NCBI GenBank assembly: GCA_031283185.1
Contig: JAITCH010000010.1
Coordinates: 1-63,236, forward strand
Source: Rickettsiales bacterium
GTDB lineage: Bacteria > Pseudomonadota > Alphaproteobacteria > Rs-D84
Direction: 5' to 3'
Length of the DNA stretch: 63,236 bases
Shown: positions 1 through 10,221 of the stretch, piece after piece
How the letters are laid out: every line of letters begins with the position of its first letter
Position numbering within the stretch: position 1 is the stretch's first letter
The notes under the pieces: generated by a model
Databases searched by the model: none
What the model was told of the DNA's origin: nothing
Seen by the model: the letters and a program-made list of their open reading frames with translations, nothing else
Position numbers and translations under genes: made by a program

Positions 1-3000
1 GTGAAAATGAGACAGGATAGTCGTTTGGTTTGCTCGTGTCGTTATTGCAAAGAACCCCTTGTCCAGCAGTGTTATTTGTATTGCATACACGAGCCCCATC
101 TATAAAATATCCATTATTGCAGTTCAAATTTTCTATATCCCACTTTGAACATTTACTGAATGTTCCGCCGGGGCATTTTGCACATTGCTGTCCACCAGTA
201 GGAATTTCGGGTTTTATTGATGACTTTGTTTTTCCAGAACGATTATCCAAGGCAAAATTTGACTCTTCCGTAAAATTATAATACCAACCCATTTCAGTAT
301 TACAGGTTATACCACCGCCATCGCAGAGTGTAAAACTTCCTTCCGGGTTATTTGAACATAAACGGCAGACGCAGCCTGGTAAATCATCGTTGTCTTCGCA
401 ATGAGTCAAATCCTTGTCCAGCCCAGTCTTATAATACCCCGCATTACAAGTAATTTTATCGGCGGTGGGGCAGGTGGCGTTTGCGGGACATTTCATGCAG
501 ATATTAAATCCATCTAAATAATATCCCGACTTGCACATAACACCCGTTTCCGAACACATATCATATGTTGTTGTCGTTGTTGTCGTTGAGCCCGTTGTTG
601 TTGGAATTTTTGCAGTATCTGGCCATTTTGGTGAAGTGGTGTAATATTGCCCTTGCGAGATTGTTTTTGTGTTAGATGTATAACTAAATGCATGTGCATT
701 ACAAGAAGTGCATACCACTGACTCGTTACTAAATGTATTACACCCACTGGGGTTATTTGATCCTGTGCACCCGCCCTTGGCTGATGCGCGGAAGAATCCA
801 GGATTACAGGTGAAATCATCAACAGAATTACAAGTGCTGGCGAATACCGTAGGTAGAGTCTTGATATTAAATTCCTTGTTTGTTGCATTATTATTGGGTG
901 CCTGCGTGGTTTTCCATTTGAGAACTTCTTCATATGAGTCGTTAGTGCCACTTTTCGGAACAGAATCAAAATTTCCATTACATGTCATGCATTTCAATTC
1001 GCCGGAGGAGTCCTCCTTCTTAAAATAATACCCTTGATTGCAGGCTAGGTCTGCCGGTCCTGTGCAGGTTGCAATTTTGGACATATCAATGTTGGATTTC
1101 TGCCACTTCCCGGACGAATCAACCTTAATGCTACCGCAAGGCACGCACGCCCCGGTTTCAGCATTTCGGAAATATCCTGGATTGCAAACCGCAACATTGT
1201 TTTCGCAGGATTTATATTTTATTTTATCTTGGCAAGTACGACATATCACATTGATAGTAGCATTAGCAGCATTATCTGCATAATCGTCCTGTATATAACT
1301 TGCATAATAATTCTTATCACATTTCACTTCCCCGTTTTTGCAGGTTCCATTCACAGACACAGAACATGCATAACTATTAGAGTTGTTTATATAGCACCAT
1401 GTATTAAATTCAGTTGTGTCGGTTGAAGTAGATGGATTTACTGATTTTGTGCTTTTTAATAGTTCGTATTGTTCTTTATTGCAAAGATGCGGACTGCCCT
1501 TGACGATATATTCCAAAGCTGCGACTTTTTTAGAATTATCGGCAAGAGTATAATTACTTGTAAAAGTGGATTCTACTTTGCCGCCGACATAAATATGGTC
1601 GCAGTAAGAGCAAGCGGCCGTAATGGTGGTGTCTGATTTTATTTCTTTATTCGAAATTGTATTTATTGCATCAGAATACCCGGGAATATAATAACTGGTT
1701 GCTGTGCTGACGCAGTAATCGTTGCAATTTTTAGCGCAATCCGCCCGATCAATCGGATTTTTATTATATAATGTCCAGTCTGATTTTCTTAATGAGGTTT
1801 TATCGGTGGGGTTATAATCCGCCAGATATTGGCACCAGCAGTATTGTCCAGCGGAATTATATGCGGGGTCTTTGGTTGAACCGGCATCATAAACGGCACT
1901 GCATCTGCTTTGAACTATGGATTTTTTATTTTGGTCGCCATTCGTCGGTGGCGTAGGAGTTTGTGGCATTAAAGCGTAATTTCTCGGATTAAAAAACTTA
2001 TTCAAAAGTTTATCCAGCCAGTCGCGTTCGGTCAGCCATGCGGCGCGTTCACCGCTGTAAAACGGAAATTTCTTTATAAATTCGTCTGTGTACATATATG
2101 TTTCAACACCTGATAAAGTGGGGCAGGCGTAATTAATGCTCCATAAAGTTTCCTTTGTTTCCGCGCCCGTAGTTTTACATTTGCCAGTGCTGTCCAATCC
2201 GTATGGGCAGTCGCAGATTCCCCATGAAAACACATCAACAAAGTCCGTCCAATCAATCGGGCATCTGTCGCGCGCAACAATGGTTGTATTATTGAGGTAT
2301 CCATCCTCCCCTTTAAGATATGCGAGATAGCAGCTGATGGGGATGTCATCTTGTGCCATCTGCCGAAGTGAGAATTTGCTGCCGGATAAATCCTTTAATA
2401 TCGAAAGATCAAATGCCGCAGTATTTTGTATCAGTTTGTTATTGGTATCTATGCAGGTTACCCCTTCTAATACGCCTGAGTTTGTCCCTTCTTGAAACGA
2501 AATAATTCTAACATCTCTATCCACGGCATCCAATCCGAACCGAGCCTGTGCGACCTGGTTAAATCGGGTTATGGTTTCGATTTCCGCCGTCTTCAAGTAT
2601 GGTGCCTGCAAAGGCTTGAACACGCCGCCGCGCGAAGTGCATTGCCGCGTCAATTCCGCCTGAATCCCCTTATACACATCCGGCGCAATTCCAATCGTTC
2701 CAATCGTATCAAACTGATCCAAAACACTGCGCGTATCAAGTATCGTCTGATACGGCGAGAAATCAAATTTTCCAAACATATTACGGAATTTATCGCGCGG
2801 CAAAGTTTGGCATTCGGTTGAACTTTCATAAATGTCATAGCATAGCGAATTAAATCCAGCGACAGAATTGCCCGCGCCTTGCAGCACGGCTTGCTTGCCG
2901 TGGCCGATTTCATAGACCAAGCCGCGTGTTGGATTCGGCTTCAAGAAGTTAAGATATTGCGCGCCGCCCAATGTTACAAAGCAGTCGCTGATTAATTTTT

Positions 3001-4787
3001 CGCAACTATTTGCGACCGTCGTTTCGGTCGCCGTGCCTATGAATCCCTTGACCGCATCGCGCCCGACAAGGTCGTTGCATTGGTCAATCTTCACGGCGCA
3101 AAGTTCCTGCTGCGTCAATGCGACCTTCGCATCCGACACTATGTAGACATCCAAGATGTTTTTAACTTTGCCGCTTTCCACCATCTGCATAATTGTTGGG
3201 CCGAATTTCACAAAGCAGTCTTTGACCTCACTCATACAACTACCCTTGAACTCGTCAATTTTATCCAAGTGGGCGTAATGGATTTCGGTCATCACAAGAT
3301 CCATATATTTGCGCCGCACTTCTTCACGAATTGCATCGCATCGGTCAAATATCTCGCCGCCGACAACATTCAACCGGTCTGATACCAAATTGCGAAGTGC
3401 TTGACCTTCGCCCGTCAGAATAACGCTGTCAAAGCCGCCGTTTGTCGCCATACCCGCATCGGAAAATGAAATCATCCGCACCAACTGGTCAAGACCGGTC
3501 GCTGTCGGCAAAATCTTGCCCGTGCTTTGGTCTATATATTTGCCCGTATCCATACAATATCTGTATCCGGCTCCGCACGCGTTTTCTGCCTGCATTGCGA
3601 TTTTAATTTCGCTGATACATTCGCCTTCGGATAGTTCGTTGCGTTTATCGTAATTGTCTATGCGTGCGCCGGTCAGGTTGACTGATACCGTGCGGACATT
3701 GTCGGAAAGTTTTCCCGCGCTTTGTTCAAGGGCTTTGGTCAGGGTCGTGCAGTCTTGCTCCACCAGAATTTCATAAGCGGCGACCGCGCGGGCGATGTGG
3801 CCCTGGCCCTGGCAAACATCACGGATCATTGGATTGCATTGCGCTTGGACAAATGAGAAAAGTTTGCGCCCGGATAGGCTTGCGACTTGGGCGGCAAGGT
3901 CGCCACCGACAACTTCGAAATCATCATCGGGCGTAAAGGACAGGGAGATTGGCGCGGCGGATGTGCGTGCCTGATGGCCGGATGCGCGGGATTGTTGCGC
4001 TGCGGCGCGCGCCCCGCCCAGGGTGTTCAGAACAGCGTCAAGAACGCCGCGATTTTGGGATGAATCGCCGCCCTTCGCGCCCTTTTCGCCTTCGGTTTCG
4101 GTTATTAATGCCTTGGCCTCGTCGCGTCCCAAACCTACGACCGACATATTGTCGGCGGCACCTTGGAGTTGATCGGATGCGTCTGTTAATTTTTCGCGGG
4201 TTGCCTCAATTTTATAGATGGTATCGCTGCAAGCGCATCGTTTATATTCTTCATTTTTCATAGTGCAAAGTTGATCCATACATTCGAAGAGCGATGCCTT
4301 GCATTCTTCATAACTACCTGCGACTGTTGCGCGTCCCATTACTTGTTGACTGCCCATAATTGCGGAGCGGGATGTAGAGCCCGGGCGAAGTATGGCGGCC
4401 GATCGGCTGGACAGGGGGGATGTAGCGGGCTTGCGAAGCATTGTGTTGCGATTGCCCAGCGCGACTGCACTGCGATTGACCGCGCTGCGCGATCCTGCGG
4501 CGCGGCCGCCCACGACGCCAAGGCGTTCAGCCATAGAGCGGTTGGTGGCGGTTGTTCCGGCTTCGGAACGCGCGACAGCACTGCGCGACCGATTGTCGGA
4601 TTCGGTCTGAGAACGGCTGCCAGCGGCGGCGGTTGCGGCATTTGGGCGGACGGCGGTGCGCGAACGGGTTGTTGTTGCGGACGAATCGGCAACGGGCGCG
4701 TTTTGCGAACGCGTAGGTCTGCTTGCATCTGATACTGTGAAAAGCATCAGAGGTAGCAGAAAAATGGCATAATTCCTGAACTTCAAG
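1..4787 (-). CDS. Locus A: large secreted Cys-rich surface protein, partial, with 5' frame break
   Basis: Runs off the left edge; about 1,595 codons are visible. A TTG at 4787 lies 6 nt after GAGG and starts a good signal peptide (MKFRNYAIFLLPLML...), but the rest of the protein is in another frame, entered at a T5 run (A5 on the plus strand, 4740-4744). With T4 the peptide would continue FTVSDAS into the long frame. Then come an Ala/Ser/Arg linker, a Cys domain near residue 160 (ECKASLFECMDQLC, then CAC), several hundred residues with scattered Cys, and from about residue 1,030 a Cys-rich tail with CNPGYF/CNAGYY units. The linker and first Cys domain resemble those of locus C. I checked that codons near 4727, 3332, 2810, 1682 and 2 share one frame. 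The break may be a sequencing error, a mutation or slippage. Function unknown; probably secreted or surface-exposed. Confidence 0.75.
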
Positions 4788-5128
4788 ACATTCCTCTATT
4801 CAAGCGACTAATTTAGCAAAAATGGAAATAAGATGTCAACCCAAAATTCCCCTCTCGGGACGGGGAAAACCGAAACGACACCCAAGGTGTTGTCATCCCC
4901 GCGGAGGCGGGGATATATTGTAGGAGTCCCCTTCGCTGGCGAAGGGGTGTCGCGCCGTAGCGAAGCGTAGGCGGACGGGGTAGTGGTCAATAAGTCATCC
5001 CGGGGCTTGACCCCGGGATCTCGCAAAATAATTTTCCTGCCCCCGTTGCCGGGGTCGGGTGGCACGGCAATGCCGTGCCGGGTGGGGGTAATTTCCCAGC
5101 ACTTTCCACTTTTTTTCTAACAAAAAAT
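4788..5128. repeat. Intergenic cluster of GC-rich palindromes (REP-like)
   Basis: No gene is seen between loci A and B. The stretch is packed with short perfect inverted repeats: 4894-4913 (ATCCCCGC/GGGGAT type), 4928-4947 (CCCCTTCGC, 2-nt loop), 4997-5019 (ATCCCGGGG, 5-nt loop) and 5061-5079 (GGCACGGCA, 1-nt loop). Such palindromes are common between alphaproteobacterial genes. Some may end transcription of locus A's neighbours or form cruciforms. A TATAAT box follows at about 5134, before locus B. Confidence 0.6.
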
Positions 5129-5160
5129 ATGATATAATTCTCCCAAACGGAGGGCTAATT

Positions 5161-6207
5161 ATGCTTAAATTCATATCTATTTTTGCGCTGGTTGCATTGG
5201 GTATCAGCACGGCGGACGCGGCGGTTCAGCAGAATCAGCGCGGTGGTCAGCAGGCGGCGCGTGTAGCGGCGGGTGGTGCAATGGGCGGCGCGGCTCCGCG
5301 TGCGGTTGCTGTTCCTGCTGTGCGTGCGGCGACGGGAATTGGAAGTGTTGTGGCGCGTGCGGCGGAAGATACGGCGGCCACGGCGACTGCGGCGAATACT
5401 ACGGCTGCGCCAGTGGTTTCAGCTGCGGACGAGGCTTTGGCGGCGGCGCAAGCGGCGGCCGAGGTTAGCAAAGCGAATTGCCTGGCGAATAATGTTGGTA
5501 TTGCGGGGGCATTTGTTTGGGCGAGCAAGGCTGCGCGTAGCGCGGCTGGTTATAGCACTAACGGCGCGAGTTTGGCGCAGTTGACCGAAGATGCGGGCGA
5601 TCCTTCGAATAATACTTGTTGGATTCGTGTGGAGTTATCGTCTGATCAGTCAGGTGTTAATCTTAGTTCCATTCGCGCATCATATTTTGCGGAGAATGAT
5701 CCAGTTACTTGTGGGTCTTGGGCTAATAAGAAAGATATAGAATCTCAAATACTTAAAGCAACTGCATCTTCTCGTAACTGGGCTACTTTCGCAGGTGTAG
5801 CAGGCGGTGCAGTAGTCGGTGTTACAGGGATGGAATTGGTCGGAATGACTAGTCTGGGAAAGAAGACAGGGCATTCACTCGACGATGGAGCCGCCAAAAG
5901 TGGAGCATTCGGAATCGGGGGGACTGATGCGGATCAAAGTAAATTATTTGAGGCTCAATATTTTACGAATCAAACTAGCAAATTTAATGCAATTAGATCG
6001 GACAAAGATGATAGTAATACGCTGGCAAAAATAAAGGGACAAAAGTTCAAAGAGGCAGTAGGAATAATTGCCAAAGCCTGCGAAAACGCAGGCAAATCCG
6101 TAGACCCATCCGATAAATGCCTAGACTTGTTGGGCAACAGTAATGTAGAAATTGAAAGTTGTGGATGCTTTATTCCGGGTGGTTATTTCAATCCTACTAA
6201 GGTATAA
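5161..6207 (+). CDS. Locus B: secreted protein with switchable C-terminus
   Basis: 348 residues. The start is fixed by GGAGGG 6 nt upstream and by a TATAAT box. A signal peptide (residues 1-20, ending STADA) is followed by an Ala/Arg/Val-rich linker (about 21-115), a Cys-containing part, then residues 169-228, encoded by the 178-bp repeat and including a glycine-zipper-like hydrophobic stretch (AGGAVVGVTGMEL). The last 120 residues are a separate module with TGH and GAFG.GG motifs and a CGCF..GY end. The inverted downstream cassette encodes a different module with the same landmarks. The N-terminal half is GC-rich and the C-terminal module clearly more AT-rich, suggesting the tail was acquired or exchanged separately. 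No family recognised; probably an envelope or surface protein. Confidence 0.85.
   Translation: MLKFISIFALVALGISTADAAVQQNQRGGQQAARVAAGGAMGGAAPRAVAVPAVRAATGIGSVVARAAEDTAATATAANTTAAPVVSAADEALAAAQAAAEVSKANCLANNVGIAGAFVWASKAARSAAGYSTNGASLAQLTEDAGDPSNNTCWIRVELSSDQSGVNLSSIRASYFAENDPVTCGSWANKKDIESQILKATASSRNWATFAGVAGGAVVGVTGMELVGMTSLGKKTGHSLDDGAAKSGAFGIGGTDADQSKLFEAQYFTNQTSKFNAIRSDKDDSNTLAKIKGQKFKEAVGIIAKACENAGKSVDPSDKCLDLLGNSNVEIESCGCFIPGGYFNPTKV
5666..5843 (+). repeat. Inverted repeat IR-B, expressed copy
   Basis: A 178-bp stretch inside locus B that recurs in reverse complement at 6796-6973 with only three mismatches and no gaps. It begins at GTTCCATTCGCGC and ends at GAATTGGTCGG. It codes for the last constant residues before the variable tail. 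Confidence 0.97.
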
Positions 6208-6335
6208 TTCTCCTCCATTGGAGGAGTCCCCCACGAAGTGGGGGGAGGTGGTTTAGCCACCTTAAAGTTTGCAGTGTGGTGATATGTGGTTAAACCACCC
6301 CGGGCTTCGCCCACCCCTCCAACGGAGGGGAATTT
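6208..6335. repeat. Dispersed palindromic element, copy 1
   Basis: 128 bp starting right after the locus B stop codon. The outer arms (CTCCATTGGAGGAG and CCTCCAACGGAGGGG) are themselves palindromes; the inner arms GGTGGTTTAGCCAC and GTGGTTAAACCACC pair with each other. Full copies also lie at 21970, 31256, 46553 and 56696. Here the element sits inside the putative invertible segment. Confidence 0.9.
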
Positions 6336-6368
6336 TGTTCGGGTGGGGGTCTTCCGACCCATTTTAGT

Positions 6369-6973
6369 TTAAGCTTGGCGACGGCTAACTACTTCTTTAA
6401 CAAATGTTTGTAAATCCTGTTGTGTCATACCAGCTATTTCTTTTTCTTCAAGTGTGCATTTTTTGTTGTATTTGCTCCATTGTGCAACCATATCCCAATA
6501 CCCTGTTTTAGCAAAACATCCGCATTTATTTGGGTCGCTAAGTGCGCTACCATCCTCTTTAAATGCAGCAAAATCGCTACAAACATCAATATTTTTATTT
6601 GGTGGGCAGTTTGTGGCAGCAGCAGTGGCAACAGCAGTGGCAGCAGCAGTCCATTTGTCTATCATTTCTTTGTTTTTTTGATTATCTAAATTAGTACATA
6701 TTGTAGCAGTATCGGTTTTTCCTCCGAACCCGAAGGCACCCTTTGTTTTCTGACTTTCAAGGTGTCCAGTACTATTCCCCAACGCTGTATAACTACCGAC
6801 CAATTCCATCCCTGTAACACCGACTACTGCACCGCCTGCTGCACCTGCGAAAGTAGCCCAGTTACGAGAAGATGCAGTTGCTTTAAGTATTTGAGATTCT
6901 ATATCTTTCTTATTAGCCCAAGAACCACAAGTAACTGGATCATTCTCCGCAAAGTATGATGCGCGAATGGAAC
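6369..6973 (-). pseudogene. Silent 3' cassette for locus B (alternative C-terminus)
   Basis: An open frame without a credible start, RBS or promoter. Its first 59 codons are the inverted copy of IR-B and match residues 170-228 of locus B almost exactly. The rest encodes a different tail of about 140 residues that keeps the TGH, GAFGFGG and CGCF.K.GYW landmarks of the expressed tail but otherwise diverges. Recombination across IR-B would fuse this tail in frame to the locus B N-terminus and silence the present one. It therefore looks like a stored alternative end rather than a decayed gene. Confidence 0.85.
6796..6973 (-). repeat. Inverted repeat IR-B, silent copy
   Basis: Reverse complement of 5666-5843, 175 of 178 positions identical. 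The 952 bp between the two copies contain the present tail of locus B, one dispersed palindromic element and the alternative tail. Confidence 0.97.
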
Positions 6974-6986
6974 CGGGGGGTATAGT

Positions 6987-7009
6987 CGCAGGGCGCAAGG
7001 TGCCCTGCG
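6987..7009. other. GC hairpin capping the silent B cassette
   Basis: CGCAGGGC (6987-6994) and GCCCTGCG (7002-7009) form a perfect 8-bp stem just outside the silent copy of IR-B. A longer hairpin sits in the equivalent place beside the locus C cassette. Confidence 0.7.
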
Positions 7010-7063
7010 GCGAGGGGGGATTTTATTTTTAGGAATTTTTGCTTTTTGTGATATTTTTCTCTT

Positions 7064-7099
7064 CCCCCCCCCCCCCCTTGTGGTATAATGGTCGTAATG
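7064..7099 (+). promoter_or_regulatory. C14 tract plus -10 box of locus C
   Basis: Fourteen consecutive C (7064-7077) end 6 nt before TATAAT (7084-7089). At 16-18 bp spacing the -35 position would fall on the edge of or inside the C run, so no normal -35 hexamer is present at this length. The ATG at 7097 begins 7 nt after the -10 box with no Shine-Dalgarno, so the message is probably leaderless. Long homopolymers change length by slippage, so expression may be phase-variable. Confidence 0.7.
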
Positions 7100-10000
7100 A
7101 ATACTAAAAAAATTCTTTTCCTAGCCATATCCGGCGCATTTTTAATGAGCCTTGTTTCTGACGCGGCCGCACCAGTTCGTCGTGGCGGCGCACCGGCGGC
7201 AAGCGGCGCATCAGCAGGCGCGGCGGGCGGTTCAGTCCGCGGCGGTGGTCAAAGGGGCGGGGCTCCGGCGGCGGGCGGCGCATCAGCAGGCGCGGCGGCG
7301 GCACCTGTGGCATCTGCGCGTTCGGCGACTATGCGTGGTGGTGCACCAACTGCAACTGCGGCACCGGCAGGTGGCGCACCTGTATCGGCTCGGTCTGCGG
7401 TAATGCGTGGCGGCGGCGCACCGACTGGTGGCGCGGCACCGGCGGCGGGCGGAACGACTTTATCGGCGCGTTCCGGCAACTTGAATTCCGTTGTGCAAAA
7501 GGCACCGACCGTCAACGCGGCGACATCGGCGAGCGGGCTTGTCAATGAAGACTGCAAGCAAAAATGGTTTGGCTGTATGGATACATTTTGTATTTTGGGA
7601 AATGAAAATGGCATGCGCTGTTCTTGTTCCAATGATCGTCCGAAATATGATTCTATATTAAAGCAGATTGAAGAATTGAATGACAAGATTATTCTTCACG
7701 GCCAGGCGGCGGTGGACAAATTGACCTTGTCTGATGCGGAACGCAAAGAATTGGATATTGCGATGAAGAAAGCGGGGGCGGATTTGGGCGGTGTTGACCT
7801 TGACCCATCTGCGAATAATGCTGCTCCGCGGGGAAATCAGCGCGGACGGACGACTACTAAGAATGCGTTTGGCAGTTTGTCATTAGATGCCAGTTTTGAT
7901 ATGGATGCAGATCAGCCAAGAAATAATATGCCACAGGGCGAAGACTTTTCCGCACTGAAAGGAAAGGCTTTATTTGACAAGGCGGCGAATATGTGCCGTC
8001 AGCAGTTGGGCGGCGCGGGCTGTAATAATCAAGATATGATTATGATTCAGACGATGTATAATCAGCAGGTAGCCAGTGATTGCGGCGCGTATAGCGCGGA
8101 ATTGGCGACCAAGCAGAAAAAGGCGCAGGAAAATCTTCGGGTGGTAGAGGCGGGGATTCGTGAAACGGCCTTAGAGCAAATTCAGAATGCAAATAAATAT
8201 GATTTGGGCGAATGCGTGAGTGAATTCAGAAAATGTATGCAGACGAATGACACTTGCGGTTCGGATTGGGGTCGGTGTGCGACAACGATTGCGGATGCGG
8301 CGGCGTTGGCGGGATATACGGCAAAGCCATCATTGAAGAGTGCTTGGGGTAGTAATGGTGTGGTGGCATTGTCTGAAATGACGATGTATAATGTTAATAA
8401 TAGAGAGCCATTGTGCGGCCGGGTTTTGGAGCAATGTCAGCGCGCGAACGACCCGGATAAAAAGGGTGAAAATCGCGTATTTATGAGATTTGTGCAATTG
8501 GTTGCTCCGGAATTAAGAAGTGCGGAATTGGTGTCAGAGGGTAATCAGCGGCAGAATTGTTTATTGGATGTTACGGAATGTATTCAGCGGACTTGTGATT
8601 TGCAGTCGACGGATCCGATGGTGCGTAATACCTGCCTTGGGGACAGGAACATTGCTTATAATAATTGTGCCGAGGGTGCGAATGGCAAGTTGGGGCTGAA
8701 TAAGTGCGAAAGTTTCTTTGGTAAGGGGATTTGGGAGGCATTGGATGCCAGGTTGAAAAGTATGAGAGTAGGCGAGTGCGAGACGGCGGTAAAAGATGCT
8801 GTGCAAAAGAATTGCGGCGGGGAGACATATATGGGCTGTTTGGGGATGAGCATTAATGATGTGCTGGGTATGATTATGAGCAAGTCCGAAGACAGCACCT
8901 CTAATGGCAACGCCTCCACCGGCACGGCGACTCAGAACCAAGACGGCTCTTTTAACAATCTTGATGCTGCACGGGATCGCAATCCTTTGCTTTATGCCTG
9001 TCGGGATGTCAAGACTTCCGTTACAGGTGCAGGTGCCAATGCAGGCGAATCCTTAACAGATGCTGACTATGCTAACTCTACCGCTACCATAGAAAAGGTT
9101 AGACCTATCGTTCAGGGGCTGCTTATGAATATAAGAGATGGGCAAGTAGAGGCATGTATTAGTCAGGCAGCTCAGATATTTGAAGATTATTGCAAATCGC
9201 CCGTGATTAAGGAAGACGCAGATGATAAAAGCGCGACCGAAATCAAAACTGACATTGACCCCAATAAAATGGATTGCGCGGACAAATTCCGAGAAAAAAG
9301 CCCCAATTTGGGTCTAAATTGGATCAAGGAACAAGATAACAAATTGTGTGGTTTTGATTCCCGCCCACTTGAATTTGACATTGGTCAGAAAGGTCATATT
9401 GAATTTTCCAATGATTGGAAAGCAAACAATGATGACTGGCAAACTCACGGATTTGGTAATGAACTGATTAACGAGACCAATAAGATAATTGATGCAATGA
9501 TAAATAGCGATACAACTCAAAAACTAAGACTTTGCATTGAAGGTAAAGACCTTAGCCAAGTCACGGGCAGCACAACAAAATCTCAGGGCGCAGGTATGCC
9601 TGAAATTATGCGGCAATATGCTTTGCGAATTGCGGCAGCGGGCGAAAATATAATGAATGATAACTTTGATAAGAAAAAAGCAGAATTCTTAAAAAGTAGA
9701 GCCAGCTTTTTTGCAAGTATAAAACTTCCTGCGGAACAGCAATGTATGATTTGGGGTTATGGCAATAAAAAGTTTAATGCTTCCAAAGACAATTCTTCGG
9801 TTGCAGCAAATTGGGGCAAAATTGGATATACAAAGAACAAACAATCTGCATCGGATGATGGTAATTGCCTCACCCTTCCTTCTTCTTCGCTTGACCAAGT
9901 CTATATCAATGGCGGTGGATTTAATAATGAAACAGGCAAGCCATGGAAAGAATTCTATTCCGGCGCATGGGTTGAATCTCAATTGTTTGCCAATAGACCT

Positions 10001-10171
10001 AATAAAAAAATTGAAGTTAAATTTAATGCAGACAATAAAATTTGCACCAAGACAACAAAACTATGTCCGTGGAATCAAGTAAAAGATGGCATATTTAATA
10101 AAATTTATCAAAAATTGTGTGAGCAAGACAAAAATTGGATTACGACGAGCACCCAAAACCAAGGCTTTTAG
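7097..10171 (+). CDS. Locus C: large secreted Cys-rich protein with switchable C-terminus
   Basis: 1,024 residues. I prefer the ATG at 7097 (MNTKKILFLAIS...) over the one at 7088, which overlaps the -10 box. Signal peptide about 1-25 (ends VSDAAA). A Gly/Ala/Pro/Arg linker (about 26-150) has repeated SARSA.MRGGAP-like units. A Cys domain follows (CKQKWFGCMDTFC, then CSCSND), closely resembling that of locus A, then many spaced Cys pairs to about residue 600. Residues 625-664 lie in the 119-bp repeat IR-C. The final 360 residues are a more AT-rich module with different codon choice. The protein is probably exported and disulphide-rich. Function unknown; the modular tail and inverted downstream copy suggest antigenic or binding-specificity variation. 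Confidence 0.85.
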   Translation: MNTKKILFLAISGAFLMSLVSDAAAPVRRGGAPAASGASAGAAGGSVRGGGQRGGAPAAGGASAGAAAAPVASARSATMRGGAPTATAAPAGGAPVSARSAVMRGGGAPTGGAAPAAGGTTLSARSGNLNSVVQKAPTVNAATSASGLVNEDCKQKWFGCMDTFCILGNENGMRCSCSNDRPKYDSILKQIEELNDKIILHGQAAVDKLTLSDAERKELDIAMKKAGADLGGVDLDPSANNAAPRGNQRGRTTTKNAFGSLSLDASFDMDADQPRNNMPQGEDFSALKGKALFDKAANMCRQQLGGAGCNNQDMIMIQTMYNQQVASDCGAYSAELATKQKKAQENLRVVEAGIRETALEQIQNANKYDLGECVSEFRKCMQTNDTCGSDWGRCATTIADAAALAGYTAKPSLKSAWGSNGVVALSEMTMYNVNNREPLCGRVLEQCQRANDPDKKGENRVFMRFVQLVAPELRSAELVSEGNQRQNCLLDVTECIQRTCDLQSTDPMVRNTCLGDRNIAYNNCAEGANGKLGLNKCESFFGKGIWEALDARLKSMRVGECETAVKDAVQKNCGGETYMGCLGMSINDVLGMIMSKSEDSTSNGNASTGTATQNQDGSFNNLDAARDRNPLLYACRDVKTSVTGAGANAGESLTDADYANSTATIEKVRPIVQGLLMNIRDGQVEACISQAAQIFEDYCKSPVIKEDADDKSATEIKTDIDPNKMDCADKFREKSPNLGLNWIKEQDNKLCGFDSRPLEFDIGQKGHIEFSNDWKANNDDWQTHGFGNELINETNKIIDAMINSDTTQKLRLCIEGKDLSQVTGSTTKSQGAGMPEIMRQYALRIAAAGENIMNDNFDKKKAEFLKSRASFFASIKLPAEQQCMIWGYGNKKFNASKDNSSVAANWGKIGYTKNKQSASDDGNCLTLPSSSLDQVYINGGGFNNETGKPWKEFYSGAWVESQLFANRPNKKIEVKFNADNKICTKTTKLCPWNQVKDGIFNKIYQKLCEQDKNWITTSTQNQGF
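8968..9086 (+). repeat. Inverted repeat IR-C, expressed copy
   Basis: 119 bp within locus C, found again in reverse complement at 10573-10691 with two mismatches and no gaps. It encodes the block RDRNPLLYACRDVKTSV and what follows, immediately before the variable tail. Confidence 0.97.
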
Positions 10172-10221
10172 CACAAACTTAATCACATAATATAACCCAA
10201 CCCCCGCCCCAGCCCAAATGT

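Noticed and set aside
4339-4728. Minus-strand 129-codon frame at the start of locus A
   Set aside because: It overlaps locus A in another frame and is a Pro/Arg-rich shadow of the Ala/Ser/Arg linker.
7088-7096. Upstream ATG at 7088 as the start of gene C
   Set aside because: It overlaps the TATAAT box, so it would lie upstream of the expected transcript start; the ATG at 7097 gives a cleaner signal peptide.
5161-10171. Genes B and C as phage tail proteins with an invertase-controlled tail cassette
   Set aside because: Both have signal peptides and Cys-rich secreted character, and no phage genes or invertase are nearby. The inversion idea is kept but not the phage origin.
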